Of a DNA stretch of 35,134 nucleotides, positions 1-8,562 are shown in pieces. Within the stretch, counting starts at the first letter, position 1. Each line of letters opens with the position of its first letter. This stretch comes from Clostridiaceae bacterium (lineage in GTDB: Bacteria; Bacillota; Clostridia; Oscillospirales; Butyricicoccaceae), in the NCBI GenBank assembly GCA_009911355.1, contig QXXE01000042.1, positions 1-35,134 of the forward strand, given 5' to 3'. Under the pieces are notes generated by a model that was not told the DNA's origin, made no database searches, and saw only the letters and a list, made by a program, of their open reading frames with translations. The translations under genes and the position numbers were made by a program.

Positions 1-285
1 CTCAAGAAATTCATTTTCTTCTTTCAGGCGGCGGATTTCTTTTTCCTGCTCTTTGACCTGTCTGCGCAGGAGGGTCAATTCCTCGGCGAGGCTCATCGCC
101 GTCTGTGGTGTGTGTGAGCCGGGGCCGACATCCAGCCGTCCCTCCCTTGCAGCTTTCGTCCAAGCATACATGGTATTTTCTGGGATGCCCAGTTCAGAAG
201 CCGCTTTTGCGCCGCCAAGTTCTTTCGCCAGCTTTACGGCCTGGATTTTGTATTCCATGTCGTACTTCAGTTGTTTTTTTGCCAT
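1..285 (-). CDS. IS3-family transposase OrfA (partial, C-terminus off window)
   Basis: The minus-strand frame starts at ATG 285 behind a good AAGGAGG ribosome binding site (291-300) and runs off the left edge after 95 codons. The N-terminus (MAKKQLKYDMEYKIQAVKLA) followed by KELGGAKAASELGIPENTMYAW is a helix-turn-helix of the HTH_Tnp_1 / IS3 OrfA type. From about residue 68 the protein becomes a heptad-like coiled coil (LAEELTLLRRQVKEQEKEI), which matches the leucine zipper of OrfA proteins. OrfA normally binds the element ends and is fused to the OrfB integrase by a -1 frameshift; OrfB would lie left of the window. Family assignment is firm; whether the element is intact cannot be judged here. 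Confidence 0.85.
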   Translation of the reverse strand, partial: MAKKQLKYDMEYKIQAVKLAKELGGAKAASELGIPENTMYAWTKAAREGRLDVGPGSHTPQTAMSLAEELTLLRRQVKEQEKEIRRLKEENEFLE

Positions 286-359
286 TGTAGTTGCCTCCTT
301 AATTCTCTTTGATTATACATCAAATCCTTGCGTATGAGGTGTCAACTAAAATGGTACAA
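286..359 (-). mobile_element. Probable terminal region and inverted repeat of the IS3-type element
   Basis: Upstream of OrfA the minus strand reads TGTACCATTTTAGTTGACAC at 358-339. This resembles IS3/IS150-family ends, which start with TG and have an AT-rich inner part. The stretch also carries the OrfA ribosome binding site. The end is placed at about 358/359 by resemblance only; the partner inverted repeat and the target duplication lie outside the window. Confidence 0.5.
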
Positions 360-470
360 CATCAATTACTGACGATGGAAAGCCGTGTGATGGGAAACTG
401 TCACGTACGGTTTGGGGCGGGGGAAAACTTGGAGATAATATCAAAGAGTTAGCTATCGTTAAAGGCGTCT
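360..470 (+). mobile_element. 3' remnant of a group II intron (domain V and following sequence)
   Basis: Bases 379-413 fold as a textbook group II domain V. The lower stem is AAAGCCGT / ACGGTTT, followed by a small bulge. The upper stem is GTGATGG / CTGTCAC, capped by a GAAA tetraloop. The AGC triad and CGTACGGTT arm are the hallmark of bacterial introns. The downstream stretch to about 470 (GAGATAATATCAAAGAGTTA) resembles the domain VI/3' end of such introns; the exact 3' splice site is not determined. No intron-encoded reverse transcriptase is present. The 5' part is missing because the IS3-type end abuts at 359, so this is a truncated copy. Confidence 0.75.
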
Positions 471-510
471 CCCCTGTGGTTTTATTGTAGGGGTGGTGCT
501 CAGAAATACG

Positions 511-545
511 AAAAGCCACTGGCAGGATCTTGCCAGCGGCTTTTC
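511..545. terminator. Bidirectional rho-independent terminator
   Basis: AAAAGCC, CTGGCA, a GGATCT loop, TGCCAG and GGCTTTT form a long hairpin with one mismatch. It has A-runs on the left and T-runs on the right, so it can work in both directions. On the minus strand it lies about 95 nt beyond the stop of the SGNH/DHHW-like gene and probably ends that transcript. Between it and that stop codon (546-638) I see no gene. Confidence 0.75.
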
Positions 546-638
546 TCAGTGCCATTCATATTCTACAGTTTTTTTGCTGTGGGGTGCAAAGGTTAAAGTT
601 TGCGGAGGGTTGAGCGCTCCAATAGACTATTTGGAGAT

Positions 639-2030
639 TTATTTTGCAGGCATTGTAATTGGGACAAGCGCTGTTTGATAGAGTGTATCGTTTGACAGAT
701 ACAGCACGCGTGCGTTTGAGGTTACAGCGTTTTCTGGGACGTACAGCGTAAAGGGCAGGCGGTTTTCTGCACTGCCAACGGGGCTGGCTTCGTACAGTGA
801 TTCCCCAAGTTGGATGTAAAGCGGGGAGTCTGTATCAGCATCTGACAGCGAGCCTTCCAACCGCAAATAGCCTTGCAGCTGACCATCATTTTGCGCGGTA
901 ATGCTTGTAGCAGCATCACCTTGCGGCGGATCGCCTTGAAGGCCGCGCTCTGGGGCTGGGAAAATGGGCGCGCGTACCGTCAGCCAGTCCAAATTGCGCT
1001 CCACCAGTTCGATCACGACGGTATCTGCGCCAGTTTCCCCTAAAAGCGCCATTTGATAAGGCATTGCCCTCGAAAAAGTTGCGTGCCCATAGCTGTCCGC
1101 AAGGAAGCTGTGCAGCGAATTGCCGAAGGAATCACGGAACATCAGCAGCTTACCGCTTTTTCCCGGGCAGCTGGTTTGGATGCGTTGATCCTCAGCGCTG
1201 CGCGGTTCGGAGTCATAAGAGAACGTAAAGCCGCGGTCAAATGAAGCATCCTCTTCGAGATCGTTCCCAGCCGGGTAGAGCATTTCATAAAGGTCGCTTC
1301 GATGGTTACGCACAGGCTTCCACGCGCCGTCAAAGAAGGGGGAAACGTCGTCCTTCCCGAGAGCTTCGGTCAGCACGTCATGTGCCAGCGCTGCGCCGCG
1401 TGTGTTCCAGTGGGAGTCCTGCTGGTAATAGAGTATATCTGGTTGGGCACGGAACGCGGCAAACAGGTTGGCATAGGGTACGTTTTCCTGTGCCAGCAGA
1501 GGGATCAGCCGGTCGATATCGTCCTTGCCGGGAAGCGGGGTGCCCACGCGTGGCAGGAATTCCGGGTACAAGGAAGCCTTGTTTGGCGCGACGGTAAACA
1601 AAAACTGCGCACCGTGTGATTCGATATATTCACGCAGCAGCGCAAGGGTGTGAGCCGCGCTGTAAAGCGCGCGGTCGCTGAGGGGTTCGGTATGCAGGTA
1701 TCCGGGAACGGTTTCTCGGTAAAACAGCCAGCCGTCCCGCCCTAGCAGAACGCTGTCCTCTGCCGAAGTATGGAACACCGATGCTTGCAGCGCTGCGCCC
1801 GCCGTAATCAGTTCCTGCCGGAAGGCAAAATGGTCGGCAATATAGTCGGTTGCCTGCTGGAGAACGTCGGGGTTAACGCTGCCGTCTGGAAGTGTCAGCG
1901 CAGGCATTGGCGCAAGGGCCTGGTTTGCGGCAGCTTCCTGCTCGGGCAGCACAAGCATTCCCACGCCCGGAATGAGGCAGCAGATCAGGAGCGCCGCTGA
2001 GGCCAGCCGTGCCTTTGTTTGAAGTTCCAA
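639..2030 (-). CDS. AlgX/AlgJ-type (DHHW-like) SGNH hydrolase-fold secreted protein
   Basis: 463 aa. The start is TTG 2030, chosen because GGAGG lies 8 nt upstream and no ATG fits. One N-terminal hydrophobic segment (about residues 10-29) acts as signal peptide or anchor, so the domain is extracytoplasmic. SGNH-like motifs are visible: DSHWNTRGA (D205, H207), as in the D(T/S)HW block of AlgX/AlgJ/DHHW proteins, and a serine block MFRDSFGNS (D300, S301). Characterised relatives act with MBOAT proteins in O-acetylation of exopolysaccharide or wall polymers. No MBOAT gene is adjacent, so the substrate is unknown. The neighbour upstream is an SLH surface protein, consistent with an envelope role. 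Confidence 0.75.
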   Translation of the reverse strand: MELQTKARLASAALLICCLIPGVGMLVLPEQEAAANQALAPMPALTLPDGSVNPDVLQQATDYIADHFAFRQELITAGAALQASVFHTSAEDSVLLGRDGWLFYRETVPGYLHTEPLSDRALYSAAHTLALLREYIESHGAQFLFTVAPNKASLYPEFLPRVGTPLPGKDDIDRLIPLLAQENVPYANLFAAFRAQPDILYYQQDSHWNTRGAALAHDVLTEALGKDDVSPFFDGAWKPVRNHRSDLYEMLYPAGNDLEEDASFDRGFTFSYDSEPRSAEDQRIQTSCPGKSGKLLMFRDSFGNSLHSFLADSYGHATFSRAMPYQMALLGETGADTVVIELVERNLDWLTVRAPIFPAPERGLQGDPPQGDAATSITAQNDGQLQGYLRLEGSLSDADTDSPLYIQLGESLYEASPVGSAENRLPFTLYVPENAVTSNARVLYLSNDTLYQTALVPITMPAK

Positions 2031-2048
2031 AAATTTTTCCTCCCCAAA

Positions 2049-2075
2049 GCGCCCGTCCCGGGATGGGACGGGCGC
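2049..2075. terminator. GC-rich perfect hairpin just before the DHHW-like gene
   Basis: An 11-bp perfect inverted repeat (GCGCCCGTCCC / GGGACGGGCGC, 5-nt loop) lies only about 10 nt upstream of the ribosome binding site of the 639-2030 gene. On the minus strand it is followed by a short TTT. It may terminate the upstream SLH transcript or act as a leader hairpin or attenuator. The poor T-run makes a strong terminator less likely. Confidence 0.45.
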
Positions 2076-2125
2076 TGAAATCAGTCTGAGTGCAAGTTGT
2101 CTGAAAGTAGCTGTGTTATATCCTT

Positions 2126-2257
2126 CGTCCCGCCCGCAGGCGTGATAAAGTTTTTACTCGATTTTTTTTCAAAAAAATCGCGGGTGCAGGGCAGGGCCCT
2201 GCCGCGGCCCGCGCAGGGCCAGGGGTCCAGGGGACAGCGTCCCCTGGCGTAAGGGCG
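2126..2257 (-). repeat. Dispersed modular palindromic element, copy A
   Basis: Read on the minus strand: a GC hairpin (CCAGGGGAC / GTCCCCTGG), a second GC hairpin (GCAGGGC / GCCCTGC), an AT-rich hairpin (CGATTTTTTT / AAAAAAATCG) followed by GAGTAAAAAC, then the end module GCCTGCGGGCGGGACG. The same modules recur in six other intergenic spots of this window. The copy fills most of the gap between the SLH and DHHW-like genes and is co-oriented with them. Confidence 0.7.
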
Positions 2258-2268
2258 AAGGGTGCAGA

Positions 2269-3609
2269 TCAGTTTTTATAGTAGGCGAAGCGGGTGCTTC
2301 CATACCGCGCCTGGAAAAAGTTCGAGGAACGGTACTTCATTTCAAGCTCCGCGTCATAGACATAAGTTGTGCCGTCCAGCTCGATTTCTACCCAGCCGTG
2401 CGGCTGCCGGTTCTTACCCAGCCATCCGACAACCGTGCGTGCGTCGTAGCCCAGTTCGCGGGCAAGCAGGCAGAACGTCGCCGCATACCCGAAGCAGTTG
2501 CCGCGCCCGTCTCGCAGGAAAGCCTCCGCATAAGCGGGTTCCCAGCCGGTTTGACCCTTAGAGACCAGCTTACGCTTGATGTATGTGAAATTATCCCGCA
2601 CATAATTATAAACAGCGCGCAGCTTTTGGCCGCTTGTCATATTTTCGTTAGTGCGTGTGAGGATAACCTCGGCAAGCGCAGTGCCCAGCGCAGAATTTCC
2701 AGTAGCCAGCCGTCCGTTTTCGCCGAACCAGAATCCCCGCACCGTTTCATTGTGGACGAATTGCCCTTCCCGGACACAATACAGGCTCCCTCCGATATTG
2801 TGGAAGCCATCCGCCAGGGGGCAGCGCTCCTCGTTGAGCGAAGTCCACTGCTCGGTGTGTGCGCCAGGCTGCTGTACATGCCCGATGGATGCTTCCATGA
2901 TATGCGCATACGCCCAATGGCTTTGCGGTACGTCGGGGAAGAAGCGCACCTCTGGTGAGCTTGCAATTGTTTCCACGTCAGGACTGCGCCCTAATAGCCG
3001 GTTGAATATGATCGCCGCTTCCGCGCGTGTCAACGGGTCATCCGGGCGAAAAAGGGGATCCGCAGCGCTGAAGAGCCCGTTTGCTGCCGCAATACAGATA
3101 TCAGAATAATATGGGTTATCCTGCTGCACGTCATGAAACAGGAACGGGAAGCCGCCCGACGGCAGGAAATAGGCAGCAGCCGCAGCGCATTCTGCACGGG
3201 TAAACGGGGAATCCGGGTGGAACAGCCCGTCTTTGTCCCCTATGATGATACCCTCCCGCGCCAAGGAGCCTGCCGCCTGCGCAAACCAGGCGTTTTCCGG
3301 CACGTCACGGAATCTGCCGCCAGCTTCCGGCGGCTCGTCGAGCAGGATATAGAAAATCTGCGCAGCTTCGGCGCGTGTCAGCGCCTTGGACGGCTCAAAC
3401 ATGCCGAAATCATTGCCGTTCAGGTATTTTTTATGGGTTTCGCCCTCTTCTCGGAGGGATAACCGGCTGTCGAGGAGCACCGCTTTTTCTGCGGACGCGT
3501 CTACGCTGACAGCCTGTGGGACTGGCGTATCAGCCGATGCGGGCGGCAGCGCGGCGATGAGAAGCGCAGCTGCTGCAAGCACCCCCGCAGCAATCCGTTT
3601 ATATTTCAT
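2269..3609 (-). CDS. SLH-domain surface protein with C-terminal transglutaminase-like domain
   Basis: 446 aa, ATG start with an AGGGGGAC site upstream. Signal peptide at residues 1-26 (cleavage near PASA-DT). Three S-layer homology repeats (about 60-95, 98-150, 157-208), each with a TRAE(A/C)A motif, and part of a fourth (FPDVPQSHWAYA, 224-235) should anchor it to wall polymers. Residues about 325-425 form a transglutaminase-like (papain-fold) domain with a full triad: C372 in GRGNCFGYAATF, H404 in HGWVEI and D419 in YVYDAE. In other bacteria such domains act as cysteine peptidases or peptide cross-linkers; the substrate here is unknown. A strong promoter lies directly upstream. Confidence 0.88.
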   Translation of the reverse strand: MKYKRIAAGVLAAAALLIAALPPASADTPVPQAVSVDASAEKAVLLDSRLSLREEGETHKKYLNGNDFGMFEPSKALTRAEAAQIFYILLDEPPEAGGRFRDVPENAWFAQAAGSLAREGIIIGDKDGLFHPDSPFTRAECAAAAAYFLPSGGFPFLFHDVQQDNPYYSDICIAAANGLFSAADPLFRPDDPLTRAEAAIIFNRLLGRSPDVETIASSPEVRFFPDVPQSHWAYAHIMEASIGHVQQPGAHTEQWTSLNEERCPLADGFHNIGGSLYCVREGQFVHNETVRGFWFGENGRLATGNSALGTALAEVILTRTNENMTSGQKLRAVYNYVRDNFTYIKRKLVSKGQTGWEPAYAEAFLRDGRGNCFGYAATFCLLARELGYDARTVVGWLGKNRQPHGWVEIELDGTTYVYDAELEMKYRSSNFFQARYGSTRFAYYKN

Positions 3610-3685
3610 GAGGTCCCCCTTACTGGAACAGCAGCTTTTTGAGATGCCGCCGAAGCCGTACCGTTTTTGACAGCTATCTTTTATT

Positions 3686-3713
3686 ATTATAAGCGATTTT
3701 TGAAAGTTGTCAA
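3686..3713 (-). promoter_or_regulatory. Sigma-A-type promoter for the SLH-transglutaminase gene
   Basis: On the minus strand TTGACA (3713-3708), a 16-nt spacer and TATAAT (3691-3686) are both perfect consensus boxes. They sit about 75 nt upstream of the ATG at 3609. This marks the SLH gene as the first gene of its own transcript, separate from the methionine operon upstream. Confidence 0.8.
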
Positions 3714-3765
3714 TGAAAAAGGGGGAATTTGCATGGGAAATAGGGGACCGGGCGACGCGCGCTTG

Positions 3766-5511
3766 TCAGCCGCGCAGCGCGTGCAGGATGCGTTCAATCA
3801 AGCCGACCCGCTGGAACGGGGTCATAAAATACCAGCCCGCCGTGAACGGCTCCATCCGCCGCGCGAAGCCGACGGACAGCTCAACCGCGAGCGCTTCCGC
3901 AGCCTCGCGCCCCAGCCCGTGATAGCGGCGTACAATATTCGCTGGCACCTCGATGCCGGATACCTCGTTGTTCATAAACAGCGCATTTCGCTCGCTGACA
4001 ACCGGGATCACGCCGCCCAGCAGCTTCATTTCGGGCATTTCCTCATGCGCACGCTGTAGGTTTTCAAACGCCTGCCCGCTCATTACTGGCTGGGTCAGGA
4101 AACCGCAGACACCCGCGTCCCGCTTGCGCAGCGCTTTTTTCAGCTCTGCGTCAAAATTTGCGGCGTTGACGTTCAGCGCGCCGAAAACCCGGAATGGTAC
4201 AACTGCGTTTTCCGACCCAAGTTTCCGGATATAGTCCGCGAGGATCGCCGAATGGAAGGAAAACACGCTTTTGACCTCATCCCGTTCCGCGCTGGGCACA
4301 GGGTCACCGGTCACGACCAGCACATTATGGACCTCCTCGATGGACAGCCCGAGCAGCAGCGCCCGCGTCGCGTTGACATTCCGGTCGCGGCAGGTCATAT
4401 GCGGGATTGGGTCGATGCCGAGCTCACGCCGCAGCTTTGCCGCCAGCATACACGAATCCACGCGGGGGCGCGCGATCGGGCAGTCAGCAATGGTAATGGT
4501 GTCCGCTCCCGCCTCAACCAGCCGCCGCGCGCCTGTCAGAAAGCCGGATACATCCGCGTCGACTGGCGGGTCAAGCTCAACGGCTGCAATGCGCTGGCCC
4601 GCGTCCAGCTTTTCTGCAAGGCGGTTGCGCCCCTCCTTGCGCGCGGTGAGCGTTATCCGGCTCTGTACGGAAGCGATTACGCTTTTCGGGGCAGGGCGCT
4701 GCGTGTCCAGGGCCTTCCGTGTTTCGCGGATGAATTCCGGAGTTGTACCGCAGCAGCCGCCGAGGATTTTTGCGCCAGCCGCCGTGAGCGCCGCCATGCG
4801 CTCTGCGAAATATCCCGGCGTGCCTTCATAGACCGTGCGACCGCGCACGATGGCTGGATAGCCTGCGTTGGGCATCACCGACAGCAGCCGGGGGAGCGTT
4901 TGCAGGCTTTCCGTCAGCCGCAGCAGATGGCTGGGGCCGGACATGCAGTTGAAGCCTGCCGCGTCGATCTCGGCACAGGCGTCCGCCTGGCGCAGCAGTG
5001 CAGCCGCGCTCAGGCCGTGGCGCGTTACGCCGTCCGGGTTGGAGGCAAACGAGGTCAGCACGAAAGCGCTGGGACGCTTGGACTTAATATAGGACGCAAC
5101 GCGGTCGAGCGCTGCGAAGTCGGAAAAGGTTTCAAACAGGAAGTTTTCTGCGCCCAGGGATAAGAAGCAGTCGGCTGCCCGGAGGCAGTCCTCTATGGAC
5201 TGTGCCGAAGGGCCCAGGTCGGCGAAAACCGCCGCGCCGTAGGGCTTTGCCGCTTCACAGGCGAGCGTATATCCGGCTTCCAGCGTCTGCGCAAGGGTCT
5301 CACCCTCTACGTCGAAGGGGGAAAAGGTGTTGGTTTTCAGCGCCCGCGCCCCCGCTTCCAGATAGGCGGTATGGATTGCGCGCACGCGTCCGGGATGCTG
5401 TCGGTTTGCTGACTCTACCCGTTCGCCGTCCGGGTACAGGGATGCGTAATAGGTGCCCATCGAGCCGTCAAACAGCAGGACGCCGCGGTTTAACTCGTCC
5501 CGGATATCCAT
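3766..5511 (-). CDS. Bifunctional homocysteine S-methyltransferase / 5,10-methylenetetrahydrofolate reductase (YitJ-like)
   Basis: 581 aa from ATG 5511; the longer frame to 5631 lies wholly inside metH and lacks conserved sequence. N-terminal Hcy-methyltransferase domain (about 1-285) with the zinc-binding cysteines C189 (GFNCMSG) and C253/C254 (GGCCGTTPEF). C-terminal MTHFR domain (about 300-575) with VELDPPVDAD, PHMTCRDRN and VLVVTGDP. It reduces methylene-THF to methyl-THF for methionine synthesis; the role of the Hcy domain in such fusions is less clear. The start overlaps the metH stop by one base (TAATG), so translation is coupled. Third gene of the operon. Confidence 0.92.
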   Translation of the reverse strand: MDIRDELNRGVLLFDGSMGTYYASLYPDGERVESANRQHPGRVRAIHTAYLEAGARALKTNTFSPFDVEGETLAQTLEAGYTLACEAAKPYGAAVFADLGPSAQSIEDCLRAADCFLSLGAENFLFETFSDFAALDRVASYIKSKRPSAFVLTSFASNPDGVTRHGLSAAALLRQADACAEIDAAGFNCMSGPSHLLRLTESLQTLPRLLSVMPNAGYPAIVRGRTVYEGTPGYFAERMAALTAAGAKILGGCCGTTPEFIRETRKALDTQRPAPKSVIASVQSRITLTARKEGRNRLAEKLDAGQRIAAVELDPPVDADVSGFLTGARRLVEAGADTITIADCPIARPRVDSCMLAAKLRRELGIDPIPHMTCRDRNVNATRALLLGLSIEEVHNVLVVTGDPVPSAERDEVKSVFSFHSAILADYIRKLGSENAVVPFRVFGALNVNAANFDAELKKALRKRDAGVCGFLTQPVMSGQAFENLQRAHEEMPEMKLLGGVIPVVSERNALFMNNEVSGIEVPANIVRRYHGLGREAAEALAVELSVGFARRMEPFTAGWYFMTPFQRVGLIERILHALRG

Positions 5512-7862
5512 TATCCAAGCACCTCCCGCGCAATGCCGACCGATTCCTTTGCGTCGCGGGCATAGTAGTCCGCGCCCATCTGCGACGCATATTCGGGGGT
5601 GAGCACTGCGCCGCCGACCCAGATTTTGCACGCGTGCCCGCTTTCGCGCAGCGCGCGGATGGTCTGCTCCATGCTGCCGAGCGTTGTCGTCATGAGTGCC
5701 GACAGGCCGATCAGCCGTACATTTTCGCGCACAGCCGTTTCGGCAATGGTTTCAGGGGATACATCGCGCCCGAGGTCCAGCACGGTGTAACCGTAGTTCT
5801 CGAGAATGGTTTTCACAATATTTTTGCCGATGTCGTGGATATCGCCCTTGACCGTTGCGACAATCAGCTTTCCTTTGGATACTGACGCCGCGCCCTTTTC
5901 CGCAATTGACCGTTTGATGACCTCGAAAGCCTCCTGCGCCGCGCCTGCGGAGTTGATCAGCTGCGGCAGGAAGATTTCTCCCTTTTCAAAACGCGCGCCG
6001 ACCGCGTCCAGCGCCGGGATCAGCTGCCCGTTGACGATTTCAAGTTCGCCCGTGCCAGAGGACAATAGTGCGGTGGTCAGACGGCGTGCGTCTGACCCGA
6101 GCCCTTTTGCAATGGCATAGGGGAGGTCATGGACGACGTTGCCTGCCGGCGCAGGCGCTGCGGCGGGGGCGGCCGTGTTGGCGGCAATATAGGCTTCCGC
6201 GCCCTTATCCACATTGTAAATCACATTAAAAACACGGATAGCGTTCATTGCCGATTCGGTGTTGGGGTTGATAATAGGCAGGTCGAGCCCGTGCGCCATT
6301 GCGAGGGTCAGGAAACCGGCGGTGACCTGCCCGCGCGCGGGGAGCCCGAAGGAGATATTCGACACGCCCAGCACACAGTGCAGCCCCAGCTGGTCACGCA
6401 CTGCCTGCATGGCCTTCAGTGTTTCGACCGCCTTGTCCTGCTCTGCAGAGACGGTCAGTGTCAGGCAGTCAATGAACACGTCCTCTTTGGGGATACCGTG
6501 TCGCAGCGCTTCGCGCAGGATGCGTTCCGCGATTGCAAAGCGCTGCTCAGCGGTGGGGGGGATGCCGCCCGCATCCATTGTAAGGCCGACGACCGCCGCG
6601 CCGTATTTTTTCGCGAGCGGGAGGATGCGCGCCAGTACATCAGGCTCGCCGTTAACCGAGTTGATGATGGCTTTGCCGTTGACCACCCGCAGCCCTGCTT
6701 CGAGCGCAGCAGCGTCCGAGGAGTCCAGCTGGAGCGGCAGGTCGGTGACCGACTGCACCGCCTTGACGACCCGCGCCATCATCGCGGGCTCGTCCACGCC
6801 GGGGAGCCCGACGTTTATGTCAAGGATGTGCGCGCCCGCGTCGGCCTGCTCGACCGCCTGGGAGAGGATATAGTCAAGGTCGTTTTCGCGCAACGCCTGC
6901 TGGAAGCGCTTTTTGCCGGTCGGGTTGATCCGTTCGCCGATGATGCGCACGCCGTCGACTGTGACGACGTTGGTTGGGGTGCAGACCCGTGATTTACGCA
7001 CAATTTTGCGTTCCGGGACGGTCAGACCTGCTGTCCGGGCGGCGGTTTCTGCAATGAATGCGGGAGTTGTGCCGCAGCACCCACCGAGGTATTGCACTCC
7101 GAGGGCGGCGAAGCGTTCCATCTCGGCAGCGAATTCCCCGGCGGTGATGTTGTATGCTCCGGTTGCGGGGTCGGGAAGTCCTGCGTTTGCCTTGACGATG
7201 AGCGGGAGCCCCGTCACTGCGCGCAGCCGCTCGGCGAGCGGGTAAAGCTCCTTTGGGCCGAGTGAGCAGTTGAAGCCGAGCGCGTCCACGCCCAGCCCTT
7301 CGAGGACCGCAGCCATTGCTTCGACCGTGCAGCCGGTAAAGGTGCGCCCGCTTTCCTCAAAGGTCATGGTTGCGAAAATGGGAAGGGAGGAGTGCTCTTT
7401 TGCGGCGAGGACGGCGGCTTTCAGCTCATAAAGGTCGGTCATGGTCTCAAACGCGATCAGGTCGGCGCCTGCCGCCGCGCCCGCCTCGACGATCTTGCGG
7501 AAGATGTCGTAAGCCTCTTCGAACGGCAGTGTGCCGTAGGGCTCGAGCAGCTGCCCGATCGGGCCTACGTCGAGCGCGACCCGAGCGTCCGTGCCCTCGC
7601 AGGCGCGTCGGGCGCAGGCAATAGCAGCCGGAATAATTTCCGCGACGGTGTGCCCGGACCTTTCCAGCTTGTAGCGGTTTGCGCCGAAGGTGTTTGCGTA
7701 AGCGATGCGCGAGCCCGCTTCTATGTAAGCGCGGTGGATGGCGGTGATGTGCGCGGGGTCGGTCAGGCAGAGCGCTTCGGGGCAGTGCCCGGGCTGTAGG
7801 CCGCTCTGCTGGAGCATGGTGCCCATTGCGCCGTCCAAAATGACGGTTTTAACTTTTTCCAC
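5511..7862 (-). CDS. metH: Cobalamin-dependent methionine synthase, without reactivation domain
   Basis: 783 aa from GTG 7862. An alternative TTG at 7898 adds 12 residues but has no ribosome binding site. Domains in order: Hcy-binding barrel with zinc cysteines C199 and C262/C263 (GGCCGTTPAF); pterin/methyl-THF barrel (about 300-550; GERINPTGKK, DINVGLPG); alanine/proline-rich linker; B12 cap and Rossmann domain with the cobalamin-ligating His676 in GDIHDIGKN. It transfers methyl from methyl-THF to homocysteine via methylcobalamin. The AdoMet reactivation domain of the E. coli type is missing and is supplied by the gene upstream. It overlaps that gene by 14 nt and the MTHFR fusion by 1 nt. 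Confidence 0.95.
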   Translation of the reverse strand: MEKVKTVILDGAMGTMLQQSGLQPGHCPEALCLTDPAHITAIHRAYIEAGSRIAYANTFGANRYKLERSGHTVAEIIPAAIACARRACEGTDARVALDVGPIGQLLEPYGTLPFEEAYDIFRKIVEAGAAAGADLIAFETMTDLYELKAAVLAAKEHSSLPIFATMTFEESGRTFTGCTVEAMAAVLEGLGVDALGFNCSLGPKELYPLAERLRAVTGLPLIVKANAGLPDPATGAYNITAGEFAAEMERFAALGVQYLGGCCGTTPAFIAETAARTAGLTVPERKIVRKSRVCTPTNVVTVDGVRIIGERINPTGKKRFQQALRENDLDYILSQAVEQADAGAHILDINVGLPGVDEPAMMARVVKAVQSVTDLPLQLDSSDAAALEAGLRVVNGKAIINSVNGEPDVLARILPLAKKYGAAVVGLTMDAGGIPPTAEQRFAIAERILREALRHGIPKEDVFIDCLTLTVSAEQDKAVETLKAMQAVRDQLGLHCVLGVSNISFGLPARGQVTAGFLTLAMAHGLDLPIINPNTESAMNAIRVFNVIYNVDKGAEAYIAANTAAPAAAPAPAGNVVHDLPYAIAKGLGSDARRLTTALLSSGTGELEIVNGQLIPALDAVGARFEKGEIFLPQLINSAGAAQEAFEVIKRSIAEKGAASVSKGKLIVATVKGDIHDIGKNIVKTILENYGYTVLDLGRDVSPETIAETAVRENVRLIGLSALMTTTLGSMEQTIRALRESGHACKIWVGGAVLTPEYASQMGADYYARDAKESVGIAREVLG

Positions 7863-8505
7863 AGGTTTTCCCAGCCTTTCTGAAAGTACAGGTTTCAAAC
7901 ATTGAGCAGTAGGCGCAGCCGCGGAAGCGCCGGGGCTGCGGGGTATTGGCGATGCCGAGGATCGCCGTCACCGACTTGCGTGGGGTCATGATGCCGGTCG
8001 GGGTGAGGTGCAGGCCGATGCGGCGGGCCGCGTCGAGGGTATCCAGGAAGCGCGGCTGCACCGAAAGCGGCAGATCCCCGTAGCCGGGGCTGAACCGGTC
8101 GGTAAGGAAGGGTGCGCCGAGCGAGGATTTGATTTCTTCCACAGCATTGTCGCAGACGGCCTCAACGGCGACCGAGCCGCAGCAGTCCAGCATCAGCGCG
8201 CGCGTCATATCGCGTACCTGCGCACGTCGGATCGCATTTTCCAGCGCGCCGCCGATCGTGGCCGCAAGAAGCACGAAACGGCTGCTTTCCGTGAGGAGTG
8301 CATTGACATCCTTGCCGGAAAGCAGCCTGTCGGGGAGCCCACCGCGGGGGAATACGCGCCAAACCGCCCGGGGCGCGGCCAGGGAGAGCGTTTCGTCTAT
8401 GCAGCTGCCAAGCTGGGCCTCTACATCGGGGGGGATTTCGCTGCCGCGCCAGCCGAGGTATTGCAGGATTTCAGCGCGGTTGAGTTCGGTCAGGGCAATC
8501 GGCAT
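7849..8505 (-). CDS. Stand-alone MetH activation (AdoMet-binding) domain protein
   Basis: 218 aa, ATG start with AAGGATGG upstream. The stretch RFSPGYGDLPL (137-147) and LTPTGIMTPRKSVTAILGI correspond to the AdoMet-binding and activation motifs (RxxPGYG) of the C-terminal domain of MetH. The last 25 residues hold a Cys cluster (C197, C200, C206, C215: CAYCxxxxxC...C), seen in several stand-alone homologues and perhaps metal-binding. It would reductively remethylate oxidised cob(II)alamin in the truncated MetH encoded directly downstream. First gene of the three-gene methionine operon. Confidence 0.88.
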   Translation of the reverse strand: MPIALTELNRAEILQYLGWRGSEIPPDVEAQLGSCIDETLSLAAPRAVWRVFPRGGLPDRLLSGKDVNALLTESSRFVLLAATIGGALENAIRRAQVRDMTRALMLDCCGSVAVEAVCDNAVEEIKSSLGAPFLTDRFSPGYGDLPLSVQPRFLDTLDAARRIGLHLTPTGIMTPRKSVTAILGIANTPQPRRFRGCAYCSMFETCTFRKAGKTCGKS

Positions 8506-8562
8506 TTCAGGCCATCCTTTTCACAAAATTTCGGTATATACGCAACATTCAAAAATTCTGCC

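Noticed and set aside
5512..5631. N-terminal extension of the Hcy-methyltransferase/MTHFR fusion
   Set aside because: The extra 40 residues lie within metH in another frame and have no family similarity; the ATG at 5511 with the TAATG overlap is a better start.
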